64,000 nucleotides of DNA from Comamonas sp. BIGb0124 (GCF_003752175.1 NZ_RJVF01000011.1:124001-188000), one strand, 5' to 3'; positions 29,659-39,617 are shown, counted from the stretch's first letter. The notes: generated by a model from the sequence alone, not told the origin. A program made the numbers and translations.

Positions 29659-31920
29659 ATGCGAAGCACAACATTCGCGCTCAAGCCTTTGGCGCTTGCC
29701 GCCGCTCTGGCCGTCGTGACGCCGGCATTTGCACAGGACACGACCACGAACGCAGCGCCCGCCGAGGCCACGCTGTCCGAAGTCCGGGTGCTCGGCACCG
29801 CCGTCGAGGAACTGCGCCAGGCCCCCGGCGTGTCCGTCATCACGCAGGAAGACATCCAGCGCCGCCCGCCGGCCAACGACATCGCCGACCTGATCCGCAC
29901 GCAGCCCGGCGTGAACCTGACGGGCGCCAGCTCGTCGGGCGCCTTCGGCAACAACCGCCAGATCGACCTGCGCGGCATGGGCCCCGAGAACACGCTGATC
30001 CTGGTCGACGGCAAGCCGGTGCAATCGCGCAACGCCGTGAAGATGGGCCGCAACGGCGAACGCGACACGCGCGGCGACACCAACTGGGTGCCGGCCGACT
30101 CCATCGAACGCATCGAAGTGATCCGCGGCCCGGCGGCCGCACGCTACGGCTCGGGCTCGGCCGGCGGCGTGATCAACATCATCACCAAGAAGCCCACCGA
30201 CAGGATCTCGGGCTCGGTGACCACTTACTTCGGCCTGCCCGAACACAGCGAAGAAGGCGACACGCAGCGCCTGGGCTTCAATTTCACGGGTCCCCTCTCC
30301 GAGCTGCTCTCGTTCCGCCTGTACGGCAACGTGGCCCGCACGGATGCCGATTCCGCCTCGCTGAACGCAGCGGCTTCGGGCGTGAACTCGACCGCCACCA
30401 CCGTGCCGCCGGCCGGCCGCGAAGGCGTGCGCAACCGCGACGTCAACGCCCTGCTGCGCTGGGACCTCACGCCCCGCCAGGTGCTGGAGTTCGAGATGGG
30501 CCACAGCCGCCAGGGCAACATCTATGCGGGCGAGCGACCGATCTCGGCCACGGGCTCGGCCCTGATCTCCAGCCTGGTGGGCGCCGAGACCAACATCACG
30601 CAACGCCAGACGGCTTCGCTGGCCCATCGCGGCAAATGGGACATCGGCGATTCGCGCCTGCTGTTCCAGTACGAAAAGACACGCCGCTCCAACTATCCGG
30701 TGGGCACCGGCGGCAGCTCGGAAGGCAGCATCACCGAGACGGGTTCGATGATCACGTCGAACCTGGAAAACTACTTCCTCAACGGCGAGCTCAACACACC
30801 GCTCAAGCTCGGCGGCCTGGATCAGGTGCTGACCTCGGGCTTCGAGGCCCGCTACGAAAAGCTCGACGACCCGGGAGCCATGTCGCTGGCCGCGTCCAAC
30901 ACGAACGGCACAGGCGGCTTCGTGCCCGGCCTGGGGACCGGTACACGCTCGGGCCAGTCCGACGCCACGACCTTTGCGTTCTTCCTGGAAGACAACATCG
31001 AGATCACCACGCCCTTCATCCTGACGCCGGGCGTGCGTTTCGATCACCATGACCAGTTCGGCAACAACTGGAGCCCGAGCCTGAACGCCTCGTACACGCT
31101 GACGCCCGAGATCACGCTGAAGGGCGGCATCGCACGGGCCTTCAAGGCGCCCAACCTGTACCAGGCCAACCCCAACTACCTGTACTACACCATGGGCAAC
31201 GGCTGCCCGGTCACCTCGCCGAACCCAGTTGGCGGAGCAGGCTGCTACATCCAGGGCAACTCCGATCTCCAGGCCGAGACCAGCGTCAACAAGGAAATCG
31301 GCATTGCCTACAGCAGCCGCGGCTGGGATGCGGGCATCACCTATTTCCGCAACGACTACAAGAACAAGATCCATGCGGACATGTTCGATCAGGGCACCCC
31401 GACGCTGGGCGGCGCTTCGCAGGTCTTCCGCTGGGTGAACGCGGCCAAGGCCGTGGTGCAGGGTTTCGAGGGCAACTTCAACGTTCCGATCCTGGGTGAA
31501 TCGGGCAGCCGGCTCAAGCTGCTCAACAACTTCACCTACATGATCGAGAACAAGAACAAGACCACCGATCAGCCGCTGTCCATCATTCCGCGCTACACCA
31601 TCAACAGCACGCTGGACTGGCGCGCCACCGAGAAGCTGTCGGCCCAGGCCACGGCGACGTTCTACGGCCGCCAGAAACCGCGTTCGCTGACCGTCGCCGG
31701 CGCCACGAGCACCGGCACGCAAACCAACGTGCGCGGTTCGTACGCGGTGTACGGCGTGGGCTTGAACTACGAATTCAACAAGAACTACCGCGCCGGCTTC
31801 GGCGTGAACAACCTGTTCGACAAACGCCTGTTCCGTGCGGACGTGGCCGGCGGCGACGGTGCGCTCACGTACAACGAGCCGGGCCGTGCGTACTACGTGA
31901 CCTTCACGGGTTCGTTCTAA
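29659..31920 (+). CDS. TonB-dependent catecholate siderophore receptor (FepA/BfeA-like)
   Basis: The 753-residue outer-membrane protein has a signal peptide (cleavage near TPAFA-QD, residue ~25) and a short TonB-box-like stretch (SEVRVLGT). The plug domain has GVSVITQEDI, LRGMGPENTLILVDGKPV and SIERIEVIRGPAAARYGSGS. A 22-strand barrel ends in FTGSF with terminal Phe. FepA-type features include GNGCPVTSPNPVGGAGC (the surface disulfide), GNSDLQAETSVNKEIG and FRNDYKNKI. It imports ferric enterobactin-like catecholates using TonB. It lies in an iron island with 2,3-DHB synthesis genes, so its ligand may be DHB-based or a stolen siderophore. The methyltransferase gene starts 8 bp downstream. Confidence 0.93.
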   Translation: MRSTTFALKPLALAAALAVVTPAFAQDTTTNAAPAEATLSEVRVLGTAVEELRQAPGVSVITQEDIQRRPPANDIADLIRTQPGVNLTGASSSGAFGNNRQIDLRGMGPENTLILVDGKPVQSRNAVKMGRNGERDTRGDTNWVPADSIERIEVIRGPAAARYGSGSAGGVINIITKKPTDRISGSVTTYFGLPEHSEEGDTQRLGFNFTGPLSELLSFRLYGNVARTDADSASLNAAASGVNSTATTVPPAGREGVRNRDVNALLRWDLTPRQVLEFEMGHSRQGNIYAGERPISATGSALISSLVGAETNITQRQTASLAHRGKWDIGDSRLLFQYEKTRRSNYPVGTGGSSEGSITETGSMITSNLENYFLNGELNTPLKLGGLDQVLTSGFEARYEKLDDPGAMSLAASNTNGTGGFVPGLGTGTRSGQSDATTFAFFLEDNIEITTPFILTPGVRFDHHDQFGNNWSPSLNASYTLTPEITLKGGIARAFKAPNLYQANPNYLYYTMGNGCPVTSPNPVGGAGCYIQGNSDLQAETSVNKEIGIAYSSRGWDAGITYFRNDYKNKIHADMFDQGTPTLGGASQVFRWVNAAKAVVQGFEGNFNVPILGESGSRLKLLNNFTYMIENKNKTTDQPLSIIPRYTINSTLDWRATEKLSAQATATFYGRQKPRSLTVAGATSTGTQTNVRGSYAVYGVGLNYEFNKNYRAGFGVNNLFDKRLFRADVAGGDGALTYNEPGRAYYVTFTGSF

Positions 31921-31928
31921 GGACCGGC

Positions 31929-33362
31929 ATGACCGCGACCCCACGACCCGAGGCGGCTGTGGCCGGGTACATCACCGACGTGATGTACCCGGATCAGTTC
32001 CAACGCGAGACGCAGCCCCTGTGGCTGGTGTCCGTACTGGCGGGCCTGGGCCGGCGGGGGCCCGACCTGACCCGGCCCTACACCTGGCTGGAACTGGGCT
32101 GCGGCAGCGGTTTCAACGCGATGCTGGCCGCGGCCGGCAATCCGCTGGGCCGCTTCATCGGCATCGATGCGAATGCCGAACAGATCGCGCTGGCCCGCCG
32201 GCGCGCGCAGGCAGCAGGCCTGCGCAATCTCGAATTCCATTGCCTGGACTTTGCCCAGGCGCTTGCGGGCGGCGCCGTTCTGCCGCCCTGCGATTTCATC
32301 GTCGCCCACGGCGTGTACTCGTGGGTGGACGAGACCACGCGGCAGGCGATGCGCGGCCTCGTGGCCCGGCACCTGCGTCCGGGCGGGCTGTTCTACGTGG
32401 CTTACATGAGCCACCCCGGCGCGGTCTCGTTCAGCGCGGCACAGCGCCTGATGCGCATGGCCACGCGCCATGTGGCGGGCAGCAGCGCCGAGCGCGCCCG
32501 TGCCGGCCTGGCCCTGGTCCAGCGCATGGCGCAGGCGGGGGCCGGCTACTTTGTCGAACACCCGGCCGCGCTGCGCGAGATGCAGCGCGTGGACCAGGCC
32601 GACGCCAACTATCTGGCGCACGAATTCCTCAACGACGTGTGGCAGTCGATGCACGTGGCCGACGTGATGGCCGAGCTCGCGGCCTGCGGCTGCGACTATG
32701 CGGGCAGCGCGGTGCCGCTGGACAACATCGATGCGGTGTCGCTGCCCGGCGGCATGGCGGCGATCGTGGCAGAGATGCGCCAGAACGGCGCCGATGCCGC
32801 GCAGCTCGAAACCGCCAAGGACATCGCGCGCAACCAGAACCAGCGGCGCGACATCTATCAACGGCCAGCCGGCGACGGCACGCCCGCGACGATGGACGCC
32901 GACGCCCACCGGGCCGCCTTGCTGGCGCAGCGCGTGGCCCTGCTGCCGGAAGCGCCCGCGGCCGGCTCCCGCCTGGCGGGCGAGCTGGTGTTCGACACCC
33001 GGATCGGTCCGGTGCGCACGCCCATGGCTGCGGTGGTGCCCCTGCTGCAGGCCTTGCAGGCGGGGCCCTGCAGTTATGCGCAGCTGGCGTCGCTGCCGGC
33101 CTATGCCCGGCAACCGGGTTTCATCAACCAGGCACTGCAGATGCTGGCCTGGTCGGGCTGGCTGCACTTCGTGCGGCCCGACACCGCGGCACACCCGGAT
33201 GTCTCGGCCCTCAACGCCGGCCTGGCGCAGGAAGCGGCAGCCACGGGCGCACGCCGGGCCTACCAGGCCGCCCCGCGCATCGGCACGGCCGTGCAGGTCG
33301 ATCTCGCCGAAGACGGTACCCCGGCCCGCTCGGGATTGTGGGCACTGGCCACCGCGCGATAA
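31929..33362 (+). CDS. Class I SAM-dependent methyltransferase with C-terminal regulatory domain
   Basis: The 477-residue protein has an N-terminal Rossmann methyltransferase domain: motif I LELGCGSGFNAML near residue 56, and motif II IGIDANAEQIALARRRAQ. Residues ~210-300 resemble the methyltransferase regulatory domain (DANYLAHEFLNDVWQSMHVA). The C-terminal ~170 residues contain a winged-helix-like segment found in such proteins. The substrate is unknown; family members often sit beside TonB receptors. Being only 8 bp downstream of the catecholate receptor gene, it is probably co-transcribed with it and iron-regulated. A role in siderophore or protein modification is speculation. Confidence 0.85.
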   Translation: MTATPRPEAAVAGYITDVMYPDQFQRETQPLWLVSVLAGLGRRGPDLTRPYTWLELGCGSGFNAMLAAAGNPLGRFIGIDANAEQIALARRRAQAAGLRNLEFHCLDFAQALAGGAVLPPCDFIVAHGVYSWVDETTRQAMRGLVARHLRPGGLFYVAYMSHPGAVSFSAAQRLMRMATRHVAGSSAERARAGLALVQRMAQAGAGYFVEHPAALREMQRVDQADANYLAHEFLNDVWQSMHVADVMAELAACGCDYAGSAVPLDNIDAVSLPGGMAAIVAEMRQNGADAAQLETAKDIARNQNQRRDIYQRPAGDGTPATMDADAHRAALLAQRVALLPEAPAAGSRLAGELVFDTRIGPVRTPMAAVVPLLQALQAGPCSYAQLASLPAYARQPGFINQALQMLAWSGWLHFVRPDTAAHPDVSALNAGLAQEAAATGARRAYQAAPRIGTAVQVDLAEDGTPARSGLWALATAR

Positions 33363-33374
33363 ACCGCCCGGGTC

Positions 33375-34643
33375 TCACACATAACAGAAAGGTTGGGCCT
33401 GCAGGGACGGTGCGCCGTGCTGCATGGCCTCGCCGAGCAGCATGGCGCTGCCCGCAGCCAGGGTCAGGCCCAGCGCACCGTGGCCGACGTTGAGCCACAG
33501 GTTGCGCTGCGGCGTGGCCCCGATCAAGGGCCTGCCGCTGGGCGTGGCGGGCCGCAGACCGGCCCAGGGGCTGGGTGCGGTCAGATCGCAGGCGCCCGGG
33601 AAAGTCTGTTCGACGGCCCGACACAGAGCCTCGATGCGACGCGGATCGATGCGGGTGTCGCTGCCGCACAGCTCGGCGAATCCCGCCACCCGCAGCTGTG
33701 CACCCAGGCGCGCATGGACCAGCTTGCGGCCGGTGTCGGTGATGCTCACACGCGGCGCCGCGGCCGCATCGACCACCGGCAGCGTCACGCTGTAGCCTTT
33801 GATGGGCTCGATGGGCAGACGCACACCCAGCGGGCGCAGCAGGTCGCCCGCCTGCGGGCCCGCCGCGATGACGAAATGATCGGCCTCGACCCGGTTGCCG
33901 TCTTCCAGAACGGCCGCGACGACGCCCTGCCCGGGGCGTGTATCGAGACTCGCCACCCGGCGCCCCAGCACCATCTGTGCGCCGCTGGCCTGTGCCAGCG
34001 CACGCGTGAGGCCTGCGGCATCGATGACTTCCTCGCTGTCGGTCCAGACCCCGAAGCTGATCGGCCCGCCGCCCGTGACCGCGAGCGCGGGCTCGAGCGT
34101 CCGGCATTCGTCGGCCTCGACCAGCCGCTGCACGCAGCCGAGTTCGGCCTGCCACTGCAATTGCCGGGCGACCTGTTCCCGCGCCGGCGGCTTGCGGTAG
34201 ACCACCAGCTTGCCCGGCCGCTCATGGTGCAGCGCCCGTCGCTGCTCAGCGGGCAGCGCATCGAGCCAGCCATGCAGCGTGTCGCGGCTGAGGGAAGACA
34301 GGCTCAGCAGGGCCGCCGTGGTCTGCTGCACACGCGGCCAGTTGCACGCCTGCACAAACGACATGAGCCAGCGGCCATGGTCGATCTCGGCCCGCGGACG
34401 CCAGCGCAGCGGACTGTCGGCCGACAGCAGCCAGGCCGGCAGCGAACGCAGCGCCGTGGGGGTGGCCAGCGGTTCGACATAGCTGTAGCTGAGTTGCGCG
34501 CCGTTGGCCTTGCTGACGCCTTCGCCCGGCACCGAATGGGCGTCGACCAGCGTCACGCGCCAGCCCTGCCGGGCCAGTGCATACGCCGAGGAAGCGCCGA
34601 CGATGCCGGCACCGATGACACAGACGTGCTTGCCGCTGCTCAT
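33375..34643 (-). CDS. dadA: D-amino acid dehydrogenase small subunit-like FAD oxidoreductase
   Basis: The 422-residue flavoprotein has the N-terminal dinucleotide loop VIGAGIVGASSAYALARQGW and the DadA-type stretch AKANGAQLSYSYVEPLA (here SKANGAQLSYSYVEPLA). The C-terminal FAD contact is WLNVGHGALGLTLAAGSA, and GLRPATPSGRPLIG precedes it. DadA oxidises D-amino acids to 2-oxo acids, passing electrons to the respiratory chain. I chose the ATG at 34643 (MSSGKHVCVIG) because the flavin loop then begins at residue ~9, as is normal. The neighbouring GltI-like binding protein gene may supply amino acids, but a terminator lies between the two. Confidence 0.9.
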   Translation of the reverse strand: MSSGKHVCVIGAGIVGASSAYALARQGWRVTLVDAHSVPGEGVSKANGAQLSYSYVEPLATPTALRSLPAWLLSADSPLRWRPRAEIDHGRWLMSFVQACNWPRVQQTTAALLSLSSLSRDTLHGWLDALPAEQRRALHHERPGKLVVYRKPPAREQVARQLQWQAELGCVQRLVEADECRTLEPALAVTGGGPISFGVWTDSEEVIDAAGLTRALAQASGAQMVLGRRVASLDTRPGQGVVAAVLEDGNRVEADHFVIAAGPQAGDLLRPLGVRLPIEPIKGYSVTLPVVDAAAAPRVSITDTGRKLVHARLGAQLRVAGFAELCGSDTRIDPRRIEALCRAVEQTFPGACDLTAPSPWAGLRPATPSGRPLIGATPQRNLWLNVGHGALGLTLAAGSAMLLGEAMQHGAPSLQAQPFCYV

Positions 34644-34738
34644 GTTTTCACCACTTCTTTTTCCGGTTGTCGTCATTCGAGGGATCGGCGGGCAGCCGGC
34701 CGGGCGAGCTGCGCGCACGCCCCGCTTGCTCGCCATGC

Positions 34739-34760
34739 AAAAGCCCCGCGGCTGCGGGGC
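34739..34760 (-). terminator. Intrinsic terminator of the GltI-like gene
   Basis: On the minus strand GCCCCGC-AGCC-GCGGGGC forms a 7-bp stem with a 4-base loop, followed by TTTT. It lies ~30 bases after the binding-protein stop and separates that gene from dadA. Confidence 0.8.
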
Positions 34761-34788
34761 ATGCGGATCACCTCGGGGCCGCGGCCCT

Positions 34789-35742
34789 TCAGGTGGCCGG
34801 CTTGTCCGACAGCTCGGTCAGGTTCTTCTTGAGCTCGTCGCTCATGGGGGCGTTGAGGTTCATGTTGTTGGGCGGGATGGGCGACAGGAACCACTTGGTG
34901 TAGAGCTTCTCGAACTGCCCGCTCTTGGCGAGTTCGGCCAGCGTGTCGTCCACCAGCTTCTTGAAAGCCGGGTCGTCGCGGCGCAGCATGAAGGCATAGG
35001 GCTCGACCTGGATGGCATCGCCGACCACGGCCAGCTCGGCGGGATTGCGGGCCGAGGCCTTGAGTCCGTAGAGCAGGATGTCGTCCATGGCGAAGGCATC
35101 GGCGCGGCCCGATTGCACCAGCAGCGCGGCTTCGGCATGGTCCTTGGCGCTGGTGATGTTGATGCCCAGGTCCTGCTCCTGGTTGACGCGGCGCATCACC
35201 AGCATGTTGGTGGTGCCGGCCGTGATCACGACGTTCTTGCCCTTGAGATCGGCCAGGCCCTTGATGCCCGAATCGGCCTTCACCAGGAAACGGGTGCCGG
35301 TGTAGAAGTAGTTGGTGGCGAACTGCACCTGCTTGCCGCGTTCGCTGTTGTTGGTGGTGGAGCCGCACTCGATATCGACGGTGCCGTTCTGCACCAGCGG
35401 CACACGGTTGGCGGAGGTGACGCTCTGGCCGACCACCTTGAGGTCGCTGCGGCCCGTGAGGGTCTTGAGCTTGTCCGCAATCATGTTGCAGATCTCCCAG
35501 CCCATGCCGGTGGGCTTGGCCGTGCCGTCGAGGTAGGAGAAGGGGATGGACGACTCGCGGTAGGCGATGGTGAAGGTGCCGGATTGCTTGACCTTGGCGA
35601 TGGTGTCGCCGGCCACTTGTGCATGCGCAGGCGCCGTGGCGGCGAACAAGGCGCCGAGGGCGAGCGAGGCGGCTGCAGCCAGACGGGTGGCGGGCAGCAG
35701 GCGGGGGACGGCAGGCAGGTTGGGGTTCAGATCGGCACGCAC
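34789..35742 (-). CDS. Amino-acid ABC transporter substrate-binding protein (GltI/AatJ-like), copy 1
   Basis: The 317-residue periplasmic binding protein has a signal peptide ending APAHA (residue ~41). It shows the family signature DIECGSTTNNSERGKQVQF, along with RESSIPFSYLDG and a C-terminal KWFLSPIPPNNMNLN. This group binds glutamate/aspartate or related amino acids. I chose the GTG at 35742 because GAGGAG sits seven bases upstream; a longer frame opens at a TTG (35757) that lies within that site. No permease or ATPase genes are adjacent, so it is an orphan binding protein. Two paralogues occur at 41.7 and 46.3 kb. Confidence 0.88.
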   Translation of the reverse strand: MRADLNPNLPAVPRLLPATRLAAAASLALGALFAATAPAHAQVAGDTIAKVKQSGTFTIAYRESSIPFSYLDGTAKPTGMGWEICNMIADKLKTLTGRSDLKVVGQSVTSANRVPLVQNGTVDIECGSTTNNSERGKQVQFATNYFYTGTRFLVKADSGIKGLADLKGKNVVITAGTTNMLVMRRVNQEQDLGINITSAKDHAEAALLVQSGRADAFAMDDILLYGLKASARNPAELAVVGDAIQVEPYAFMLRRDDPAFKKLVDDTLAELAKSGQFEKLYTKWFLSPIPPNNMNLNAPMSDELKKNLTELSDKPAT

Positions 35743-36096
35743 GGGGTTTCTCCTCAATTCGGTTTCGGTTGAATCTCAAGGGCGGGAGAGCCCATCCTAT
35801 GCGCAGCGGACGGCGGCATGGATCGCTTTTTGCGTACCCTCCATAAGCCCTGCTAATGGCTCCCCAAGGTGGTGCGGCCGCTCTCCGGGTTCTCCCCTGT
35901 AACCTTTGGGTGCCATGCACAAATGCGGAACAGGCCCCGGTGCAGCCGGGCACCAATAAAAGCCGCGCCATCCGTTCGGGATTGTTACCATCGGAGCCAC
36001 AATTTCCAAACAAGCCCGCCCCGACACGCTCGCTCTTGCACGCCCGGTCCCTTGCGCCCCCGACCGCCTTCGCTCGCCGCGTGCCGACACCGCCTC
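35743..36096. other. Intergenic region between divergent binding-protein gene and fmt
   Basis: This 354-bp stretch has no convincing gene. The minus strand carries a possible promoter (TTGGGG, 16 bp, TATGGA) near 35846-35873 for the binding-protein gene. Several GC-rich inverted segments are present, but I could not match them to a known riboswitch. The right part before fmt is pyrimidine-rich and shows no clear -10/-35 pair. Confidence 0.4.
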
Positions 36097-37086
36097 ATGA
36101 ACATCATCTTTGCCGGAACCCCCGAATTCGCCGCCGTGGCGCTGGACGCGCTGATCGCCGCCGGCCACGACATCGCCCTGGTGCTGACGCAGCCCGACCG
36201 CCCGGCCGGCCGCGGCATGAAGCTGCAGCCCTCGGCGGTCAAGCAGGTGGCGCTGCGCCACGGCATTGCGGTCGCGCAGCCCCACAGCCTGCGGCTCGAC
36301 GGCAAGTACCCCGACGAGGCCGAAGCGGCCCGGCAGGCCATCGCGGCCACGGGCGCCGATGTCATGGTGGTGGCCGCCTACGGCCTGATCCTGCCGCAAT
36401 GGACGCTGGACGCGCCGCGCCGGGGCTGCCTCAACATCCACGCCAGCCTGCTGCCGCGCTGGCGCGGCGCGGCCCCCATCCACCGCGCGATCGAAGCCGG
36501 CGACACGCAGACCGGCATCACCATCATGCAGATGGACGCGGGCCTGGACACGGGCGACATGCTGCTGGTCGAAGACGAACCGGTCACCGCGCACGACACC
36601 ACGGCCACGCTGCACGACCGCCTGGCGGCACTGGGCGGGCGCCTGATCGTGCAGGCGCTGGCCCAGGCCGCGCAGGGACCGCTCCACGCCACGCCGCAGC
36701 CCGAGGCCGGGGTGACCTATGCCCACAAGATCGACAAGCGCGAGGCCGCCATCGACTGGCATCTGCCGGCCGCGCAGATCGAACGCCGCATTCGCGCATT
36801 CGACCCTTTCCCCGGCGCGACGACGCAGAGCGGGGACGAATCCATCAAGGTCTGGCAGGCCGAGACGACCGATGCACAGGCACGGGCTGCCGCGCAGGCC
36901 GGCGAAGTGCTGGAGGCCACGCCCGACGGCATCCTGGTGGCCTGCGGCCCCGAGGGGCTGCAGACGCTGCGCCTGCAGGTGCTTCAGCGCGCGGGCGGCA
37001 AACGCCTGGCGGCGGGCGACTTCCTGCGGGGCCACGCGCTGCCGGTGGGCGGCGTCCTGGGTTCATCGACTTCTCGGGAGACATGA
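36097..37086 (+). CDS. fmt: Methionyl-tRNA formyltransferase
   Basis: The 329-residue enzyme formylates Met-tRNAi using 10-formyltetrahydrofolate. Visible motifs are [15 protein letters not shown] at the N-terminus, the catalytic block [20 protein letters not shown], and [18 protein letters not shown] leading into the C-terminal tRNA-binding domain. Length is normal. In many bacteria fmt follows def; here def is absent and fmt is instead followed by azlCD with a 4-base overlap. The start codon has no strong Shine-Dalgarno, but family alignment at [12 protein letters not shown] is clear. Confidence 0.95.
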   Translation: MNIIFAGTPEFAAVALDALIAAGHDIALVLTQPDRPAGRGMKLQPSAVKQVALRHGIAVAQPHSLRLDGKYPDEAEAARQAIAATGADVMVVAAYGLILPQWTLDAPRRGCLNIHASLLPRWRGAAPIHRAIEAGDTQTGITIMQMDAGLDTGDMLLVEDEPVTAHDTTATLHDRLAALGGRLIVQALAQAAQGPLHATPQPEAGVTYAHKIDKREAAIDWHLPAAQIERRIRAFDPFPGATTQSGDESIKVWQAETTDAQARAAAQAGEVLEATPDGILVACGPEGLQTLRLQVLQRAGGKRLAAGDFLRGHALPVGGVLGSSTSRET

Positions 37087-37835
37087 TGTTCTGGCGACGT
37101 GAACTGAACCGACATCCGGAATTCAAGGCCGGCATCCGCGACATGCTGCCCGTGGCGCCCGGCCTGGGTGCCTGGGGCCTGATGAGCGGCGTGGCCATGG
37201 TGAAGTCGGGCCTGAGCCCGCTCGAAGCCGCCATCATGACGCTGACGGTCTATGCCGGCAGCTCGCAGCTGGCTTCGCTGCCGCTGCTGGCGGCCGGTGC
37301 ACCGCTGTGGGTGATCATGGCCACCGCCTTCTGCGTGAACCTGCGCTTCGTGGTCTTCAGCGCCCATCTTCGCCTCTACCTGCTCTATCTGCCCAAGGTG
37401 CCGCGGCTGATCACGGCCTACCTGACGACCGACATGTCGTACGTGATGTTCATCAAGCGCCATCCGCACCCGAGCGACGACGCCGAGGGACGCCTGGCCC
37501 GCAGCGCCTATCTGGCCGGCAATGCCATGGTGGGATGGGTCAACTGGATGGCCTTCAGCCTGATCGGCGTGCTGCTGGCCAATGTGCTGCCCGTGGAATG
37601 GGGCCTGGGTTTCGCCGGCATCCTGGCGCTGGTGGGCATTCTCTGTTCGCTGGTGCAGACCCCGCTGCAGCGGGTCTCGGCCCTCATCGCCGGCGCCGCC
37701 GCGGTGCTGACGCTCGGCCTGCCGCTCAAGCTCAACATCCTGGTGGCCATCGCGGCGGCCGTGATCGTCTGCCTGTCGCTCGAACGCAGGCCGCTCGACA
37801 CCACACCGGCCCCGGACGACAGGAGCGCACCATGA
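37083..37835 (+). CDS. azlC: AzlC family branched-chain amino acid exporter, large subunit
   Basis: The 250-residue inner-membrane protein has about seven helices and the AzlC signature [20 protein letters not shown] and [20 protein letters not shown]. With AzlD it forms a LIV-E-type exporter of branched-chain amino acids or analogues. Two adjacent ATGs (37083 and 37086) are possible, both near GGGAG. The ATG at 37083 overlaps the fmt stop by four bases, and the gene overlaps azlD by four bases, so fmt, azlC and azlD form a coupled unit. Confidence 0.92.
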   Translation: MMFWRRELNRHPEFKAGIRDMLPVAPGLGAWGLMSGVAMVKSGLSPLEAAIMTLTVYAGSSQLASLPLLAAGAPLWVIMATAFCVNLRFVVFSAHLRLYLLYLPKVPRLITAYLTTDMSYVMFIKRHPHPSDDAEGRLARSAYLAGNAMVGWVNWMAFSLIGVLLANVLPVEWGLGFAGILALVGILCSLVQTPLQRVSALIAGAAAVLTLGLPLKLNILVAIAAAVIVCLSLERRPLDTTPAPDDRSAP

Positions 37836-38164
37836 ACCTCGACGGATGGACGCTGGTCATCATCCTGGGCATGGCGGCCATGACGGTGGTCACCCGGGCC
37901 TTCTTTTTCCTGTTCGACCGGCCCTGGCACCTGCCGCAGTGGGCGCATCGCGGCCTGGCCTATGCACCGGCCGCCGCGCTGGCCGCCGTGGTCGCACCCG
38001 AAATCCTCACGCTGCACGGCTACCTGGTCAATCCGCTGACCGACGCGCGCATCTACGCGGTCATCGCCGGCGTGGCCAGCTATTTCTGGCGGCGCAGCAT
38101 GCTGGCGACGATCATCTGCGGCATGGCGGTCTACCTGCCGCTGCATATCGGCCTGGGCTGGTGA
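37832..38164 (+). CDS. azlD: AzlD family exporter, small subunit
   Basis: The 110-residue protein has four hydrophobic helices and the AzlD pattern (VVTRAFFFLF, GLAYAPAAALAAVVAPEIL). It partners AzlC in export of branched-chain amino acids. The ATG at 37832 is preceded by AGGAG and overlaps the azlC stop. It is the last gene before the pgk promoter. Confidence 0.92.
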   Translation: MNLDGWTLVIILGMAAMTVVTRAFFFLFDRPWHLPQWAHRGLAYAPAAALAAVVAPEILTLHGYLVNPLTDARIYAVIAGVASYFWRRSMLATIICGMAVYLPLHIGLGW

Positions 38165-38217
38165 CGGCCGGGCATGCGGCCGACGCCCGCTGCCGGACGG
38201 CGGCGGTTACAAGGCGG

Positions 38218-38245
38218 TTACCAACTTTCCGCCGCCCCTTAGAAT
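38218..38245 (+). promoter_or_regulatory. Probable sigma-70 promoter of pgk
   Basis: TTACCA and TAGAAT are separated by 16 bp; the -10 matches 5 of 6 consensus bases and the -35 4 of 6. It lies ~58 bp before the pgk start, at normal distance. Confidence 0.55.
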
Positions 38246-38302
38246 GACGGACAACTGGGGCGCAAGGCCCCGTCCGGTTCCCAACTCCCTCGCTTCCCAT
38301 CC

Positions 38303-39496
38303 ATGAACGTCATCCGCTTCACCGACCTCGTTGCCCAGGGCAAAGTCCAGGGCCAGCGCGTCTTCATCCGCGCCGACCTCAACGTCCCGCAGGACAGCAC
38401 GGGCCGCATCACCGAAGACACCCGTGTCCGCGCCTCGCTGCCGGCCATCCAGCTGGCCCTCGATGCGGGCGCCGCCGTGATGGTCACCTCGCATCTGGGC
38501 CGTCCCACCGAAGGCGAATTCAAGCCGGCCGATACGCTGAAACCGGTGGCCGATCGCCTGTCCGAACTGCTCGGCCGCGAAGTGCCGCTGGTCTCGAACT
38601 GGACCGACGGCGTCGATGTCCAGCCCGGCCAGGTCGTGCTGCTGGAAAACGCCCGCCTGAACAAGGGCGAAAAGAAGAACGACGAGACCCTGGCCCGCAA
38701 GCTCGCCGCGCTGACCGACATCTTCGTGCACGACGCCTTCGGCACCGCGCACCGTGCCGAGGCCTCGACCTACGGCATCGCCCAGTACGCGAAGATCGCC
38801 TGCGCCGGACCCCTGCTGGCCGCCGAGATCGACGCCCTGACCCAGGCCCTGGCCGCACCCAAGCGCCCGCTGGTGGCCATCGTGGCCGGCTCCAAGGTCA
38901 GCACCAAGCTCACCATCCTCGAAGCGCTGGCGGGCAAGGTCGATCAGCTCATCGTGGGCGGCGGCATCGCCAACACCTTCCTGCTGGCCGCTGGCCTGCC
39001 CATCGGCAAATCCCTGGCCGAACCCGACCTGATCGGCGCCGCCAAGGCCGTGATCGCCGCACTGGAAAAGCGCGGTGCGGCCGTGCCGATCCCGGTCGAC
39101 GTGGTGACCGCCAAGACCTTCGCCGCCGATGCGCCTGCCACGGTGAAAGCCGCCAGCGAAGTGGCCGAAGACGACCTCATCCTCGACATCGGCCCCAAGA
39201 CCGCCGAACTGCTGGCCCAGCAGCTCAAGGCCGCCGGCACCATCGTCTGGAACGGCCCCGTGGGTGTGTTCGAGTTCGATGCCTTCGCCAACGGCACCCG
39301 CGTGATCGCCCAGGCGATTGCCGAGAGCCCGGCGTTCTCGATTGCGGGCGGCGGCGACACGCTGGCCGCGATCGCCAAGTACGGCATCGAGGACAAGGTC
39401 AGCTACATCTCGACGGGCGGCGGCGCCTTCCTCGAGGTGCTCGAAGGCAAGACCCTGCCGGCTTTCGAGATCCTGGAAAAACGCGCGGCCGGCTGA
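38303..39496 (+). CDS. pgk: Phosphoglycerate kinase
   Basis: The 397-residue glycolytic enzyme transfers the acyl phosphate of 1,3-bisphosphoglycerate to ADP. It shows the PGK signature [37 protein letters not shown], the hinge region [14 protein letters not shown] and the nucleotide loop [13 protein letters not shown]. Length is standard. It has its own promoter and a strong terminator, and converges on ggt, so it forms a single-gene unit. Confidence 0.97.
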   Translation: MNVIRFTDLVAQGKVQGQRVFIRADLNVPQDSTGRITEDTRVRASLPAIQLALDAGAAVMVTSHLGRPTEGEFKPADTLKPVADRLSELLGREVPLVSNWTDGVDVQPGQVVLLENARLNKGEKKNDETLARKLAALTDIFVHDAFGTAHRAEASTYGIAQYAKIACAGPLLAAEIDALTQALAAPKRPLVAIVAGSKVSTKLTILEALAGKVDQLIVGGGIANTFLLAAGLPIGKSLAEPDLIGAAKAVIAALEKRGAAVPIPVDVVTAKTFAADAPATVKAASEVAEDDLILDIGPKTAELLAQQLKAAGTIVWNGPVGVFEFDAFANGTRVIAQAIAESPAFSIAGGGDTLAAIAKYGIEDKVSYISTGGGAFLEVLEGKTLPAFEILEKRAAG

Positions 39497-39542
39497 GGCC
39501 TGGAACGGGCCGGCACGCGCCGGTCCGGCTCCCATCCCCAAA

Positions 39543-39580
39543 GACAATGCCCCGCCATCTTGCGATGGCGGGGCATTGTC
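39543..39580. terminator. Bidirectional intrinsic terminator between pgk and ggt
   Basis: A perfect 17-bp inverted repeat (GACAATGCCCCGCCATC, loop TTGC, reverse complement) sits between the convergent genes. On the plus strand GTTTC follows; on the minus strand TTTGGG follows. The position and long stem suit termination in both directions. Confidence 0.85.
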
Positions 39581-39617
39581 GTTTCAGGCCCGGCGGTGAG
39601 CCGGGTCTCTCGACGGC

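Noticed and set aside
35941-35955. TGCAGCCGGGCACCA as a third sigma-54 promoter before the copy-1 binding protein
   Set aside because: The GG-GC spacing is one base short (9 instead of 10 intervening bases), and the -24 element is TGGTGC, so it does not fit as well as the other two.
35743-35970. A riboswitch-like GC-rich leader before the copy-1 binding-protein gene
   Set aside because: I could not match conserved cores of glycine, SAM, manganese or guanidine riboswitches. A covariance search would be decisive; without it the claim is not supportable.
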